From NCBI GenBank assembly GCA_020428615.1, contig JAGQMO010000009.1:1-13698 (forward strand): a stretch of 13,698 bases of DNA, given 5' to 3'. A program made the translations under genes and the position numbers. A model generated the notes under the pieces. That model did no database searches. It worked only from the letters and a program-made list of their open reading frames with translations, and was not told where the DNA came from. The DNA comes from Patescibacteria group bacterium. Lineage in GTDB: Bacteria; Patescibacteriota; Minisyncoccia; Phycocordibacterales; UBA1006. Positions 5,230-11,858 of the stretch are shown here, one piece after another (position 1 is the first letter of the stretch; every line of letters begins with the position of its first letter).

Positions 5230-7015
5230 TCATCATTTTAAGAAATACATCGTTTGAGATATGTACTTTTCCCATTGCTGCCATTTTCTTCTTTCCTTTT
5301 TTCTGCTTCTCGCGCAACTTCATCTTTCGAGTAATATCTCCGCCATACAATTTTGCCGTTACATCTTTTTTTAATGCAGAGAGCTTGCGAGATGCAACAA
5401 TCCGCCCATTTACCTGCCCTTGAATTTTTACCACAAACATCTGTCGAGGTAATACTGAATAAAGTTTTTCAACCGCATCTTCGGCCTCACTATTTGCTCT
5501 TCTCATTGAGACAATGCGCGCAAAAGCGGGAACGATTTCTTCGGCAACCAAAATATCCAAACGTGTAACATCAGCTGTTCTCATTTCTTTAATAGCATAT
5601 GAAATAGAAGCATATCCTGATGACACGGACTTTAATTCATCAAAAAAATTTCTCATGAGCTCACGAAGTGGCATCATAACAATGATTTGAGTACGCCCAT
5701 CTCCAAAGGTAACGGTATCTCCGGTTTCTCCCTCATGTTCAAAGAGGAGTGTCATAATAGTCCCAAGATATTCTCCTGGTGTAATAATTTTCATTTCAAC
5801 CCAGGGCTCTTCAACCATTGCAACATCACCATGATCTGGGAAGAGTGCGGCTGAATAGACGGTAACCATCTCGCCGTTTTTCTTCATAACTTCATAGGTA
5901 ACTGAAGGTGAGGTAACAATGAGGTCAATATCAAATTCTCGGCGCAAACGTTCTGAAATGATTTCGAGGTGTAACATACCGAGACACCCGACACGAAATC
6001 CACGACCCAAAGTCCCCGAAACCTCTTCTTCGTACGAAAGCGAAGAGTCAGAGAGTTGCAAACGACCGAGTGCTGTTTTTAAGATTTCAAAATCATCAGT
6101 AGATTCTGGATATACTGACGCCCACACTACAGGTGTTGGTTCCATGTATCCAGGGAGGGTTTCAAGCTGGTCTTTGAATAGAGTAACCGTATCTCCAACT
6201 TGGGCGACTTTCGCCTCTTTAATTCCAGTTACAATATAACCTATCTCCCCTGCTGTTAATCCATCGGTTGCTTCTGCATCTGGTTTGAAAACCCCCACCT
6301 CAAGAGCGAAAAATTTTCGCTTTGATGTTCCAAAAATGAGTTGATCTCCTTTTTTTACGCTACCATCAATGAGTCTGACATAAATGATTACCCCTTTATG
6401 ATTAGAGTATTCAAAATCAAACACGAGACCACGAACACTTTTAGTATCAGAAATGAGGGGTTGAGGATGTTCAATGTCAGAAATAATATGATTCAACAAC
6501 GTATCAACACCCTCACCTGTTTTTCCTGAAACACAAAGAATATCTTCAGCAGGAACATCTAAAAGCGTCATAACTTCTTCTTTGACTTCGGTAATCCGAG
6601 CAAGAGGCGAATCAACTTTTGAAAGCACAGGAATGATTTTCAAGTGTGCTGCTTTTACCATTTCAAGAGTAGTGAGTGTTTGCGCTTGTACTCCTTGTGT
6701 TGCATCTACGAGAAGAATGGAACCTTCGACTGCCTTGAGAGCACGTGATACCTCATACGAAAAATCAATATGTCCTGGTGTATCAATAAGATTCAAAATA
6801 TAGCGTTCGCCATGACAGGTATATTCCATGCGTACTGGTTGCATTTTAATAGTGATACCACGCTCTTGTTCCAACTCCATAGTATCGAGCATCTGATTTC
6901 GCATTTTTCTCTCAGGAATAGTCTTAGTTACCTCAAGCATGCGATCGGCAAGGGTTGATTTCCCATGGTCAATGTGCGCAATGATTGAAAAATTGCGAAT
7001 ATGAGATAAATTCAT
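5222..7015 (-). CDS. lepA: Elongation factor 4 (LepA), back-translocating translational GTPase
   Basis: A full-length (597-residue) EF4/LepA, the ribosome-associated GTPase related to EF-G. Motifs are G1 AHIDHGKST (13-21), switch RGITI (52-56) and G3 DTPGH (78-82). Domain II, the EF-G-like domains and the LepA-specific C-terminal domain (KLYGGDITRKMKLREKQKKG) follow in normal order. Two guanine-recognition motifs deviate. G4 is SKVD (132-135) where NKxD is usual, and G5 is SGK (163-165) where SAK is usual. The rest is so well kept that the protein is probably functional. The ATG at 7013-7015 is 7 nt from an extended -10. The gene is monocistronic and shares a terminator with the convergent lipoprotein gene. 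Confidence 0.97.
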   Translation of the reverse strand: MNLSHIRNFSIIAHIDHGKSTLADRMLEVTKTIPERKMRNQMLDTMELEQERGITIKMQPVRMEYTCHGERYILNLIDTPGHIDFSYEVSRALKAVEGSILLVDATQGVQAQTLTTLEMVKAAHLKIIPVLSKVDSPLARITEVKEEVMTLLDVPAEDILCVSGKTGEGVDTLLNHIISDIEHPQPLISDTKSVRGLVFDFEYSNHKGVIIYVRLIDGSVKKGDQLIFGTSKRKFFALEVGVFKPDAEATDGLTAGEIGYIVTGIKEAKVAQVGDTVTLFKDQLETLPGYMEPTPVVWASVYPESTDDFEILKTALGRLQLSDSSLSYEEEVSGTLGRGFRVGCLGMLHLEIISERLRREFDIDLIVTSPSVTYEVMKKNGEMVTVYSAALFPDHGDVAMVEEPWVEMKIITPGEYLGTIMTLLFEHEGETGDTVTFGDGRTQIIVMMPLRELMRNFFDELKSVSSGYASISYAIKEMRTADVTRLDILVAEEIVPAFARIVSMRRANSEAEDAVEKLYSVLPRQMFVVKIQGQVNGRIVASRKLSALKKDVTAKLYGGDITRKMKLREKQKKGKKKMAAMGKVHISNDVFLKMMKK

Positions 7016-7022
7016 GGTCTGT

Positions 7023-7031
7023 ATTCTAACA
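7023..7031 (-). promoter_or_regulatory. Extended -10 promoter of lepA (leaderless)
   Basis: On the minus strand TGTTAGAAT gives a TGn extension plus TAGAAT (7023-7028), 7 nt from the ATG. The predicted start is at or next to the initiation codon. There is no Shine-Dalgarno sequence and only a weak -35 region. Confidence 0.68.
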
Positions 7032-7083
7032 GAAACCCTAAAAGTATAAAGGAATTTACCAAGTATATAAGTGGGTAAAATAC

Positions 7084-7111
7084 TTTACAAAATGATTAAA
7101 ATCAGTATAGT
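7084..7111 (+). promoter_or_regulatory. Promoter of the HhH protein gene (nearly leaderless)
   Basis: TTTACA (7084-7089), a 16-bp spacer and TATAGT (7106-7111) form a good promoter. Nine nt lie between the -10 and the ATG at 7121, so the leader is about 0-3 nt. Short inverted repeats (AGTAT 7104-7108 with ATACT 7114-7118) flank the -10 and may be incidental. Confidence 0.68.
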
Positions 7112-7120
7112 CAATACTAT

Positions 7121-7660
7121 ATGGAATGGTTAACACAACAAATTATTACCCTGACTCCCCTTGCTCTTTTTGTATTACTATTAGCAGCAATGTGTGTCGG
7201 ATGGATTGTTTACGGTTTGCGCGGCTACCACCATTGGTTTAAACGCTTTCATCGATATCGAATACTTCCAGAACGAAGACGAATGAAACCTTACTATGGT
7301 TATGTGGAATATATTCCCGAAGTGATGAAATCCCCAGTATCAATAGCACAACCAGTAGCGCGACCACCGCACATTATCAATAAAACACAAGCTCCTGTTG
7401 CACCAAAGTATTCAACAAAAGATGATTTACAAGTCATTGAAGGCATTGGGCCAAAAACCGAAGAAGTACTCAATGAACATGGTATCCATACGTGGAGAGA
7501 ACTTGCCCAAACACCACTTCAAAATATTAGAAATATACTTGAACGTGCAGGACTTACCCTCCAAGATCCAACAACATGGAACCAACAGGCACATATGGCG
7601 TACATGGGTCAGTGGGGTGAATTGAGAAACTACCAAGATATATTAACAAGAGGAAAATAA
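7121..7660 (+). CDS. Membrane-anchored helix-hairpin-helix domain protein
   Basis: A 179-residue protein in three parts: an N-terminal membrane segment (about 12-32), a basic and proline-rich linker (about 34-98) and a C-terminal helix-hairpin-helix domain. The domain core is LQVIEGIGPKTEEVLNEHGI (103-122), then TWRELAQT and the tail DPTTWNQQA with GQWGELRNYQDIL. This matches the small domain annotated as predicted 5' DNA nuclease, flap-endonuclease-1-like, which in practice is a DNA- or protein-binding HhH module. No nuclease active site is visible. The positive charge after the helix (KRFHRYR, ERRR) predicts the HhH domain is cytoplasmic, so it could tether DNA or ribosomal partners to the membrane. 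It is monocistronic. Confidence 0.78.
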   Translation: MEWLTQQIITLTPLALFVLLLAAMCVGWIVYGLRGYHHWFKRFHRYRILPERRRMKPYYGYVEYIPEVMKSPVSIAQPVARPPHIINKTQAPVAPKYSTKDDLQVIEGIGPKTEEVLNEHGIHTWRELAQTPLQNIRNILERAGLTLQDPTTWNQQAHMAYMGQWGELRNYQDILTRGK

Positions 7661-7685
7661 AAACACAGTACCTACTGTGTTTTTA
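7658..7685. terminator. Symmetric bidirectional terminator containing both stop codons
   Basis: A 12-bp perfect stem, TAAAAACACAGT (7658-7669) with ACTGTGTTTTTA (7674-7685), and an ACCT loop. The base of the left arm is the TAA of the HhH gene. The base of the right arm is the TAA, on the minus strand, of the ABC exporter gene. Each strand ends in five Ts before the closing A. Confidence 0.85.
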
Positions 7686-9437
7686 TTCTTCAGGAATAAA
7701 ACCGTTTACCTGAGAGTTCCACAAAGCGGCATAATGACCCTTCTTTTCAAGGAGAGTGGCATGTGAACCTTCTTCGATGATATGTCCATGATCCATAACA
7801 ATAATTCGATCCATCTTTTGTATAGTTGAGAGACGGTGTGCGATAACAATGGTTGTTCTGTTTTTTGAAAGTTGCTCAAAGGATTCCTGAATATATCCTT
7901 CGCTCATAGAATCTAACGATGATGTGGCTTCATCAAGAACTAGTATTGGTGCATTTTTCTTCAACATAGCACGAGCAATACCAATGCGTTGCCGTTGTCC
8001 TCCAGAGAGTTTAATCCCGCGCTCTCCCACCTTTGTTTCGTAGCCATGTTCGAGTTTTTCAACAAACTCATGAACGTGTGCAGCCCGAGCAGCCTCTATA
8101 ACTTCATCATTGGTAGCATCAGGATTACCATATGCAATGTTCTCAAAAATACTTCTGTGAAAAAGAATAGTTTCCTGAGGAATATATGCGATCATTTTTC
8201 TGAGATCGTCTTGCTTTACATGAGCAATGTTTTGTCCATCAATAGACAGTGTTCCAGCATCAACATCATAAAACCGCAAGAGGAGTTTTGTGAGCGTAGT
8301 TTTTCCAGAACCTGACTTACCTACAACACCAAGTGATTGTCCTTGCGGAATAGTGAGGTTAAAGTTTTCAAAGACATGATCGCCTTCTGGATAGGTAAAC
8401 GAAATGTCACGAAAAGATATTGTACCTTCACGCATACGTATGGGTTCAGTATGAGATCTATCTTGAACCTGAATAGGTTGCTCTATAATATCGACAAATT
8501 CAACTGAATCTGAAACAGCAGTACTAAAGCGTATAATACTTTTACCAAGTTCCCAAAGGAATTTACCAAGAGAACTAATGTAAATTTGCAGTAACACAAC
8601 TGTTCCTGTACTTAACAATCCGCGAGACCACAACCAGAGTGCAGCTCCCATTCCAATAATTTCAAAAGAAATAAGGAGGGCACCCTGAACTTTCCAAATG
8701 TGATTATCAAACCTCCATTTTGCATAACGAGTTGTATAGTCATACTCTGTTACATCACTGAAACGCTCAAGCTCCTGCACACGACCAGAAAATATTTTAA
8801 CATTCAATATGTTAGTAAGAACATCTGACAAGCTACCAGAAACCTGTGAATCTGCTTCTGCGCTTTTTAAATTGATTGGAATTTTCTTGCTATTTAATCT
8901 GAAAATGACAAGAAGAAAAACGATTGTCCACACAAGAAAAATCAAACCGAGTATGATATTTTCTCGCATGAGTACAACAAACATTCCGACAATATAGAGA
9001 GCGGTCAAGTAGAAAGAAAACAGTAAGGTATCAAAAATCACCTCAAATGAAGCATTGAAACGTTTTGTTTTTGCAACAAGACTACCAACGAAACTGTTAG
9101 CAAAAAAGTTATACGCATGTTCTGAAATCTTCTCAAGTGAAAAATCATAGATGTTTTTTAAACTTCGCGCTTGAAAACGAATAATCAATATGTCACCAAT
9201 TCGGCGAAGAATAAAAACTAAAACGGTAACACCAGCCAACCAAAAAAACAAGTTGAGTAAGGCGTGAACAGCATCAACTTTCGATAGTGCATTGATGATA
9301 TTTTTATAGATAATAGGCGTAACAATGCCGCTGAGTACCGCAGCACATCCATAAAAAATGAACGTTCCTATTACCATATATTGGTATTTTTTTAAAAACG
9401 GCAAAAAATACCAAATAACTTTTTTAAACTTGTTCAT
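7683..9437 (-). CDS. MsbA-type ABC exporter (fused membrane and ATPase domains)
   Basis: A 584-residue half-exporter with an N-terminal six-helix ABC-type-1 membrane domain (about 1-320) and a C-terminal ATPase. Motifs are Walker A GKSGSGKT (373-380), Q-loop YIPQ (Q421), signature LSGGQRQR (477-484), Walker B ILVLDE (498-503) and H-loop AHR (H534). All catalytic positions are present. It should act as a homodimer or with a partner encoded elsewhere. Substrates in this broad family include lipids, peptides and drugs, and none can be assigned here. It follows murJ by 56 bp on the same strand. I see no clear terminator between them and only a weak possible -10 (TATATG, 4 nt before the ATG), so cotranscription with murJ is plausible. 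Confidence 0.93.
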   Translation of the reverse strand: MNKFKKVIWYFLPFLKKYQYMVIGTFIFYGCAAVLSGIVTPIIYKNIINALSKVDAVHALLNLFFWLAGVTVLVFILRRIGDILIIRFQARSLKNIYDFSLEKISEHAYNFFANSFVGSLVAKTKRFNASFEVIFDTLLFSFYLTALYIVGMFVVLMRENIILGLIFLVWTIVFLLVIFRLNSKKIPINLKSAEADSQVSGSLSDVLTNILNVKIFSGRVQELERFSDVTEYDYTTRYAKWRFDNHIWKVQGALLISFEIIGMGAALWLWSRGLLSTGTVVLLQIYISSLGKFLWELGKSIIRFSTAVSDSVEFVDIIEQPIQVQDRSHTEPIRMREGTISFRDISFTYPEGDHVFENFNLTIPQGQSLGVVGKSGSGKTTLTKLLLRFYDVDAGTLSIDGQNIAHVKQDDLRKMIAYIPQETILFHRSIFENIAYGNPDATNDEVIEAARAAHVHEFVEKLEHGYETKVGERGIKLSGGQRQRIGIARAMLKKNAPILVLDEATSSLDSMSEGYIQESFEQLSKNRTTIVIAHRLSTIQKMDRIIVMDHGHIIEEGSHATLLEKKGHYAALWNSQVNGFIPEE

Positions 9438-9473
9438 AGTACATATAACGTTTAAACCTCTGATGTATTACAC

Positions 9474-9489
9474 GTACGATTGATCGCAC
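9474..9489 (-). other. Small stem-loop in the murJ-ABC spacer
   Basis: On the minus strand GTGCGA (9484-9489) can pair with TCGTAC (9474-9479), six pairs including one G-U, around a TCAA loop. No T-run follows, so it is not a typical terminator. It may be an mRNA stability element between cotranscribed genes or chance. Confidence 0.3.
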
Positions 9490-9493
9490 ATAC

Positions 9494-11137
9494 TTAGGCA
9501 TGAAGTTTTTTTCTCACCGCCCGTACAAAAACTCTCATTTCTTCATTTCTTACAAACCACAAGAAAAAGAAACCAACAACAAGAGCAACGAGGCCACTTG
9601 TAAATCCATGAAAGAGGACACTTATAGTTGATGATTGATCAATATAAGGACTGATAAATTGCAACATACTGTATGCCACCACACCCATCAAGAGTGAAAC
9701 AATACACGAGTGTCTGATTGTTCGTGCTAATCCAAAGGCAGTCACATATTTGAAATCTTTTTTAAAACTGACAAGAAGCAGTATCAAATTCAAAAACATT
9801 CCAATTGAATATGCTAAAGAGAGCATAATAACGCTTGAACCTGCAACATTTTGAATACGGAGTAAACTTTCAAAGAAAAATTGCAGAGCTGGAAACGCAT
9901 TATAGAGAGTAATAAATACGTAGGCAAAAATAATAGTAAGCACCGATGAGACTAATGTGATCCAGAGTGGCTTCCATGTCTTTCCTGATGCATAGTACGC
10001 ACGAATCAATAACAGAATAATGCTCTGAGCAACAACAGAGACAATAAAGAGCGCAAGTGAAGCGGCCGTCAATCGCGTATCAGCCCAATCAAAATTTCCA
10101 GTTCCCAAGATAACCCGAACTATTTGCGCACGCAACACGACAAAAAGTGCTATGACAGGTAATGACCAGAAAATAATTTGACGCATAGGTCCGATGACAT
10201 GAGCAACAAATTCTTCAAAATTTTTCTTGTTAAAATAATCAACTAATGTTGGAAACGCGGCAACAGAGTACGAGACTCCAATAATCGCAAGTGGCACCGA
10301 TTGTAAATTGTATGAAAGGTTGAATACGGAAATAGTTCCCGAAACCAGTGTCGAAGCAATCGAAACAAAAATCAAAAATACAATTTTTGACATAGAAAGC
10401 GTAATCGTTCGCGGAAGAGAATGTAGCACAACGGTTCGTATATGACGCCAATTAATGTGTCGCACAAATCGTGGAAAAAGCCCATGACGAACAACAACCG
10501 GCACCTGAATGAACATATGGAGGAGTGCGCCCAAAATCACCCCATACCCTAGACCTACCGTACCAAAGACTGGATACAACCAAACGATACCGATAATAAT
10601 TCCAAGGTTGTAAAAAACCGGTGCGATTGCATACACAAAAAATTGTTTAAATGCTTGAGTAATAGTTGCAAATAAATTGGAAATACCGAGTAATATCGGC
10701 GAGAGCAACATAACTCGAGATAACATAATGGTCTGAGCAAGTTCATTATTATTGAAACCAGGAAACAAATGTTGTGCTAGAGTTGGCATCCAAATCCAAC
10801 ACATAACGGCAATAATAAAGATCGCAAGAAAAAAAGTGGTGAAAATTTCATAAATAAATTTTTTCCCATCGCGATATGATTTTTGCATCTGCGTTTTCAA
10901 AAACGGCATGAGAATGGAAACCGAAACGAACGCTGCACCAAAGGTAAAAATTAAATCGGGCACACGAAACGCCGCATAGTAAATATCAAGCGTACTTCCC
11001 GCACCAATATTCCCTGCCAAGAGACGATCCCGAAAAATACCAAGAATCTGAGACATGAACGTAAAAAAACCGAGCACCAATGCGGCCTCCGATATTTGAG
11101 AGAACTCTCGATTAAACAGTTTCATAATACGTTCCAT
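9494..11137 (-). CDS. murJ: Lipid II flippase MurJ (MviN family)
   Basis: A 547-residue polytopic protein with about 14 hydrophobic segments. MurJ moves lipid II, the peptidoglycan precursor, across the membrane. The N-terminal family signature is clear: SQILGIFRDRLLAGNIGAGS (29-48) then DIYYAAFRVPDLIF, with R36 in the position of the conserved Arg of the RD motif. Later SLPRTITLSMSKI and FNLSYNLQSVPLAIIGVSYS fit the MurJ fold. The arginines that follow the P-N-L-L segment in E. coli MurJ are not seen here, as I recall also being the case in other distant homologues. The start is ambiguous between 11137 (MERIMKL) and 11125 (MKLFNRE). I take the first because a promoter ends 11 nt before it. 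Confidence 0.93.
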   Translation of the reverse strand: MERIMKLFNREFSQISEAALVLGFFTFMSQILGIFRDRLLAGNIGAGSTLDIYYAAFRVPDLIFTFGAAFVSVSILMPFLKTQMQKSYRDGKKFIYEIFTTFFLAIFIIAVMCWIWMPTLAQHLFPGFNNNELAQTIMLSRVMLLSPILLGISNLFATITQAFKQFFVYAIAPVFYNLGIIIGIVWLYPVFGTVGLGYGVILGALLHMFIQVPVVVRHGLFPRFVRHINWRHIRTVVLHSLPRTITLSMSKIVFLIFVSIASTLVSGTISVFNLSYNLQSVPLAIIGVSYSVAAFPTLVDYFNKKNFEEFVAHVIGPMRQIIFWSLPVIALFVVLRAQIVRVILGTGNFDWADTRLTAASLALFIVSVVAQSIILLLIRAYYASGKTWKPLWITLVSSVLTIIFAYVFITLYNAFPALQFFFESLLRIQNVAGSSVIMLSLAYSIGMFLNLILLLVSFKKDFKYVTAFGLARTIRHSCIVSLLMGVVAYSMLQFISPYIDQSSTISVLFHGFTSGLVALVVGFFFLWFVRNEEMRVFVRAVRKKLHA

Positions 11138-11148
11138 AGACTGTTTCT

Positions 11149-11176
11149 AGTGTACACGAGAGCGTAAGAAAGACAA
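11149..11176 (-). promoter_or_regulatory. Promoter of murJ
   Basis: On the minus strand TTGTCT (11171-11176), a 16-bp spacer and TACACT (11149-11154). Eleven nt separate the -10 from the ATG at 11137, giving a leader of about 4-5 nt. The -35 lies in the T-tail of an upstream hairpin. There is no Shine-Dalgarno sequence for this ATG. Confidence 0.5.
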
Positions 11177-11203
11177 AAACAGAATTTATAGGTTCTGTTT
11201 TTT
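11175..11203. terminator. Second terminator-like hairpin between the unknown gene and murJ
   Basis: AAAAACAGAA (11175-11184) pairs with TTCTGTTTTT (11193-11202), a 10-bp stem with an 8-nt loop and T-runs on either strand. It lies 30 nt beyond the first terminator of the upstream gene. It would insulate murJ from read-through, or block plus-strand antisense transcription. Confidence 0.65.
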
Positions 11204-11232
11204 AAGCCAATTTATAATAACTTCAGTATAAC

Positions 11233-11258
11233 AAAAACCAAGCTCAGGGCTTAGTTTT
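11233..11258 (-). terminator. Terminator over the stop codon of the unknown membrane-anchored protein
   Basis: On the minus strand AAAACTAAGC pairs with GCTTGGTTTT, a 10-bp stem with one U-G and a CCTGA loop, followed by a further T. The stop TAA (11251-11253) lies inside the ascending arm. Confidence 0.8.
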
Positions 11259-11778
11259 CATCAACAATTACATGGATGGCTTTCAATGGGTTGGTTGGGA
11301 TATTGCTGAATTGTTGAATGCGGGCGCATATACCATCAGGCGATTCATCAGCATCAACAAACAAATATGCACTGTTATCACCAAACGTCACATCAGTCAG
11401 TTCAAAATTATCTTCGTCATAATCTGGAAATTCAACTTCATCAGGTTGTGCTGACAGGTCGCACGGAACGTCATCATGATGAGCAAAATTTTTGAGATAG
11501 TAGAAACCAAGAATAAATGGTTCAGCAATTTTTTGTGCAACGTGTGTTACACCAGAATACACTTGTGAACCTTTTTTCTGTTGTTTTTTGCTCTCTTTAT
11601 TCGATTCAGCATTTGAGAATGATTCTGTGAGCGGATGATCGAGCACAACTTCTTCTCCATCAATAACCTCAACGTAAGTTGTGTCTTTCGCATCGTTATT
11701 TTTATGTAAGAGGTATATTCCAACAGCAATTAACACAAGAGCTGCAATGATCGTAATCCATGTATCTATTTTCTTCAT
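11251..11778 (-). CDS. Membrane-anchored acidic protein of unknown function
   Basis: A 175-residue protein I do not recognise. It has one N-terminal membrane segment (about 7-24, WITIIAALVLIAVGIYLL). A polar linker rich in Ser, Lys and Gln follows (about 50-72), then a strongly acidic C-terminal region (DEVEFPDYDEDNFELTDV, 113-130). The last third looks like alternating strands and helices (SAYLFVDADE, ICARIQQFSN, KAIHVIVDEN), suggesting a small alpha/beta domain. Two cysteines (C106, C151) could form a disulfide if the domain is outside the cell. The few charges before the helix do not settle topology. It sits between leuS and murJ with its own promoter and terminator, so it is probably a separate transcription unit. 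Confidence 0.72.
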   Translation of the reverse strand: MKKIDTWITIIAALVLIAVGIYLLHKNNDAKDTTYVEVIDGEEVVLDHPLTESFSNAESNKESKKQQKKGSQVYSGVTHVAQKIAEPFILGFYYLKNFAHHDDVPCDLSAQPDEVEFPDYDEDNFELTDVTFGDNSAYLFVDADESPDGICARIQQFSNIPTNPLKAIHVIVDEN

Positions 11779-11786
11779 ATGTATTG

Positions 11787-11814
11787 AATATACAATACTT
11801 TATAAAGAAAGCAA
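11787..11814 (-). promoter_or_regulatory. Promoter of the unknown membrane-anchored protein (leaderless)
   Basis: On the minus strand TTGCTT (11809-11814), a 16-bp spacer and TATATT (11787-11792). Eight nt separate the -10 from the ATG at 11778. The -10 box is exactly bracketed by a 6-bp inverted repeat, GTATTG (11781-11786) and CAATAC (11793-11798), a possible operator. Confidence 0.6.
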
Positions 11815-11820
11815 TAATGA

Positions 11821-11845
11821 AAACACCTCAAACAAGGTGTTTTTA
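11821..11845 (-). terminator. leuS terminator
   Basis: AAAACACCT and AGGTGTTTT form a 9-bp stem with a 6-nt loop (CAAACA on the plus strand), about 14 nt past the leuS stop. On the minus strand the T-tract is mostly within the stem, so strength is uncertain. The next gene's promoter starts immediately after it. Confidence 0.6.
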
Positions 11846-11858
11846 AACTGGTCAAATG

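Noticed and set aside
5919..6239. 106-codon antisense frame in lepA
   Set aside because: Ser/Arg-rich shadow of a strongly conserved gene.
7989..8315. 108-codon antisense frame in the ABC exporter
   Set aside because: Overlaps the Walker B to Q-loop coding region; no independent signals.
11213..11218. TATAAT on the plus strand in the murJ upstream spacer
   Set aside because: No -35 partner, no TGn extension, and no gene downstream on that strand; AT-rich spacers give such hits by chance.
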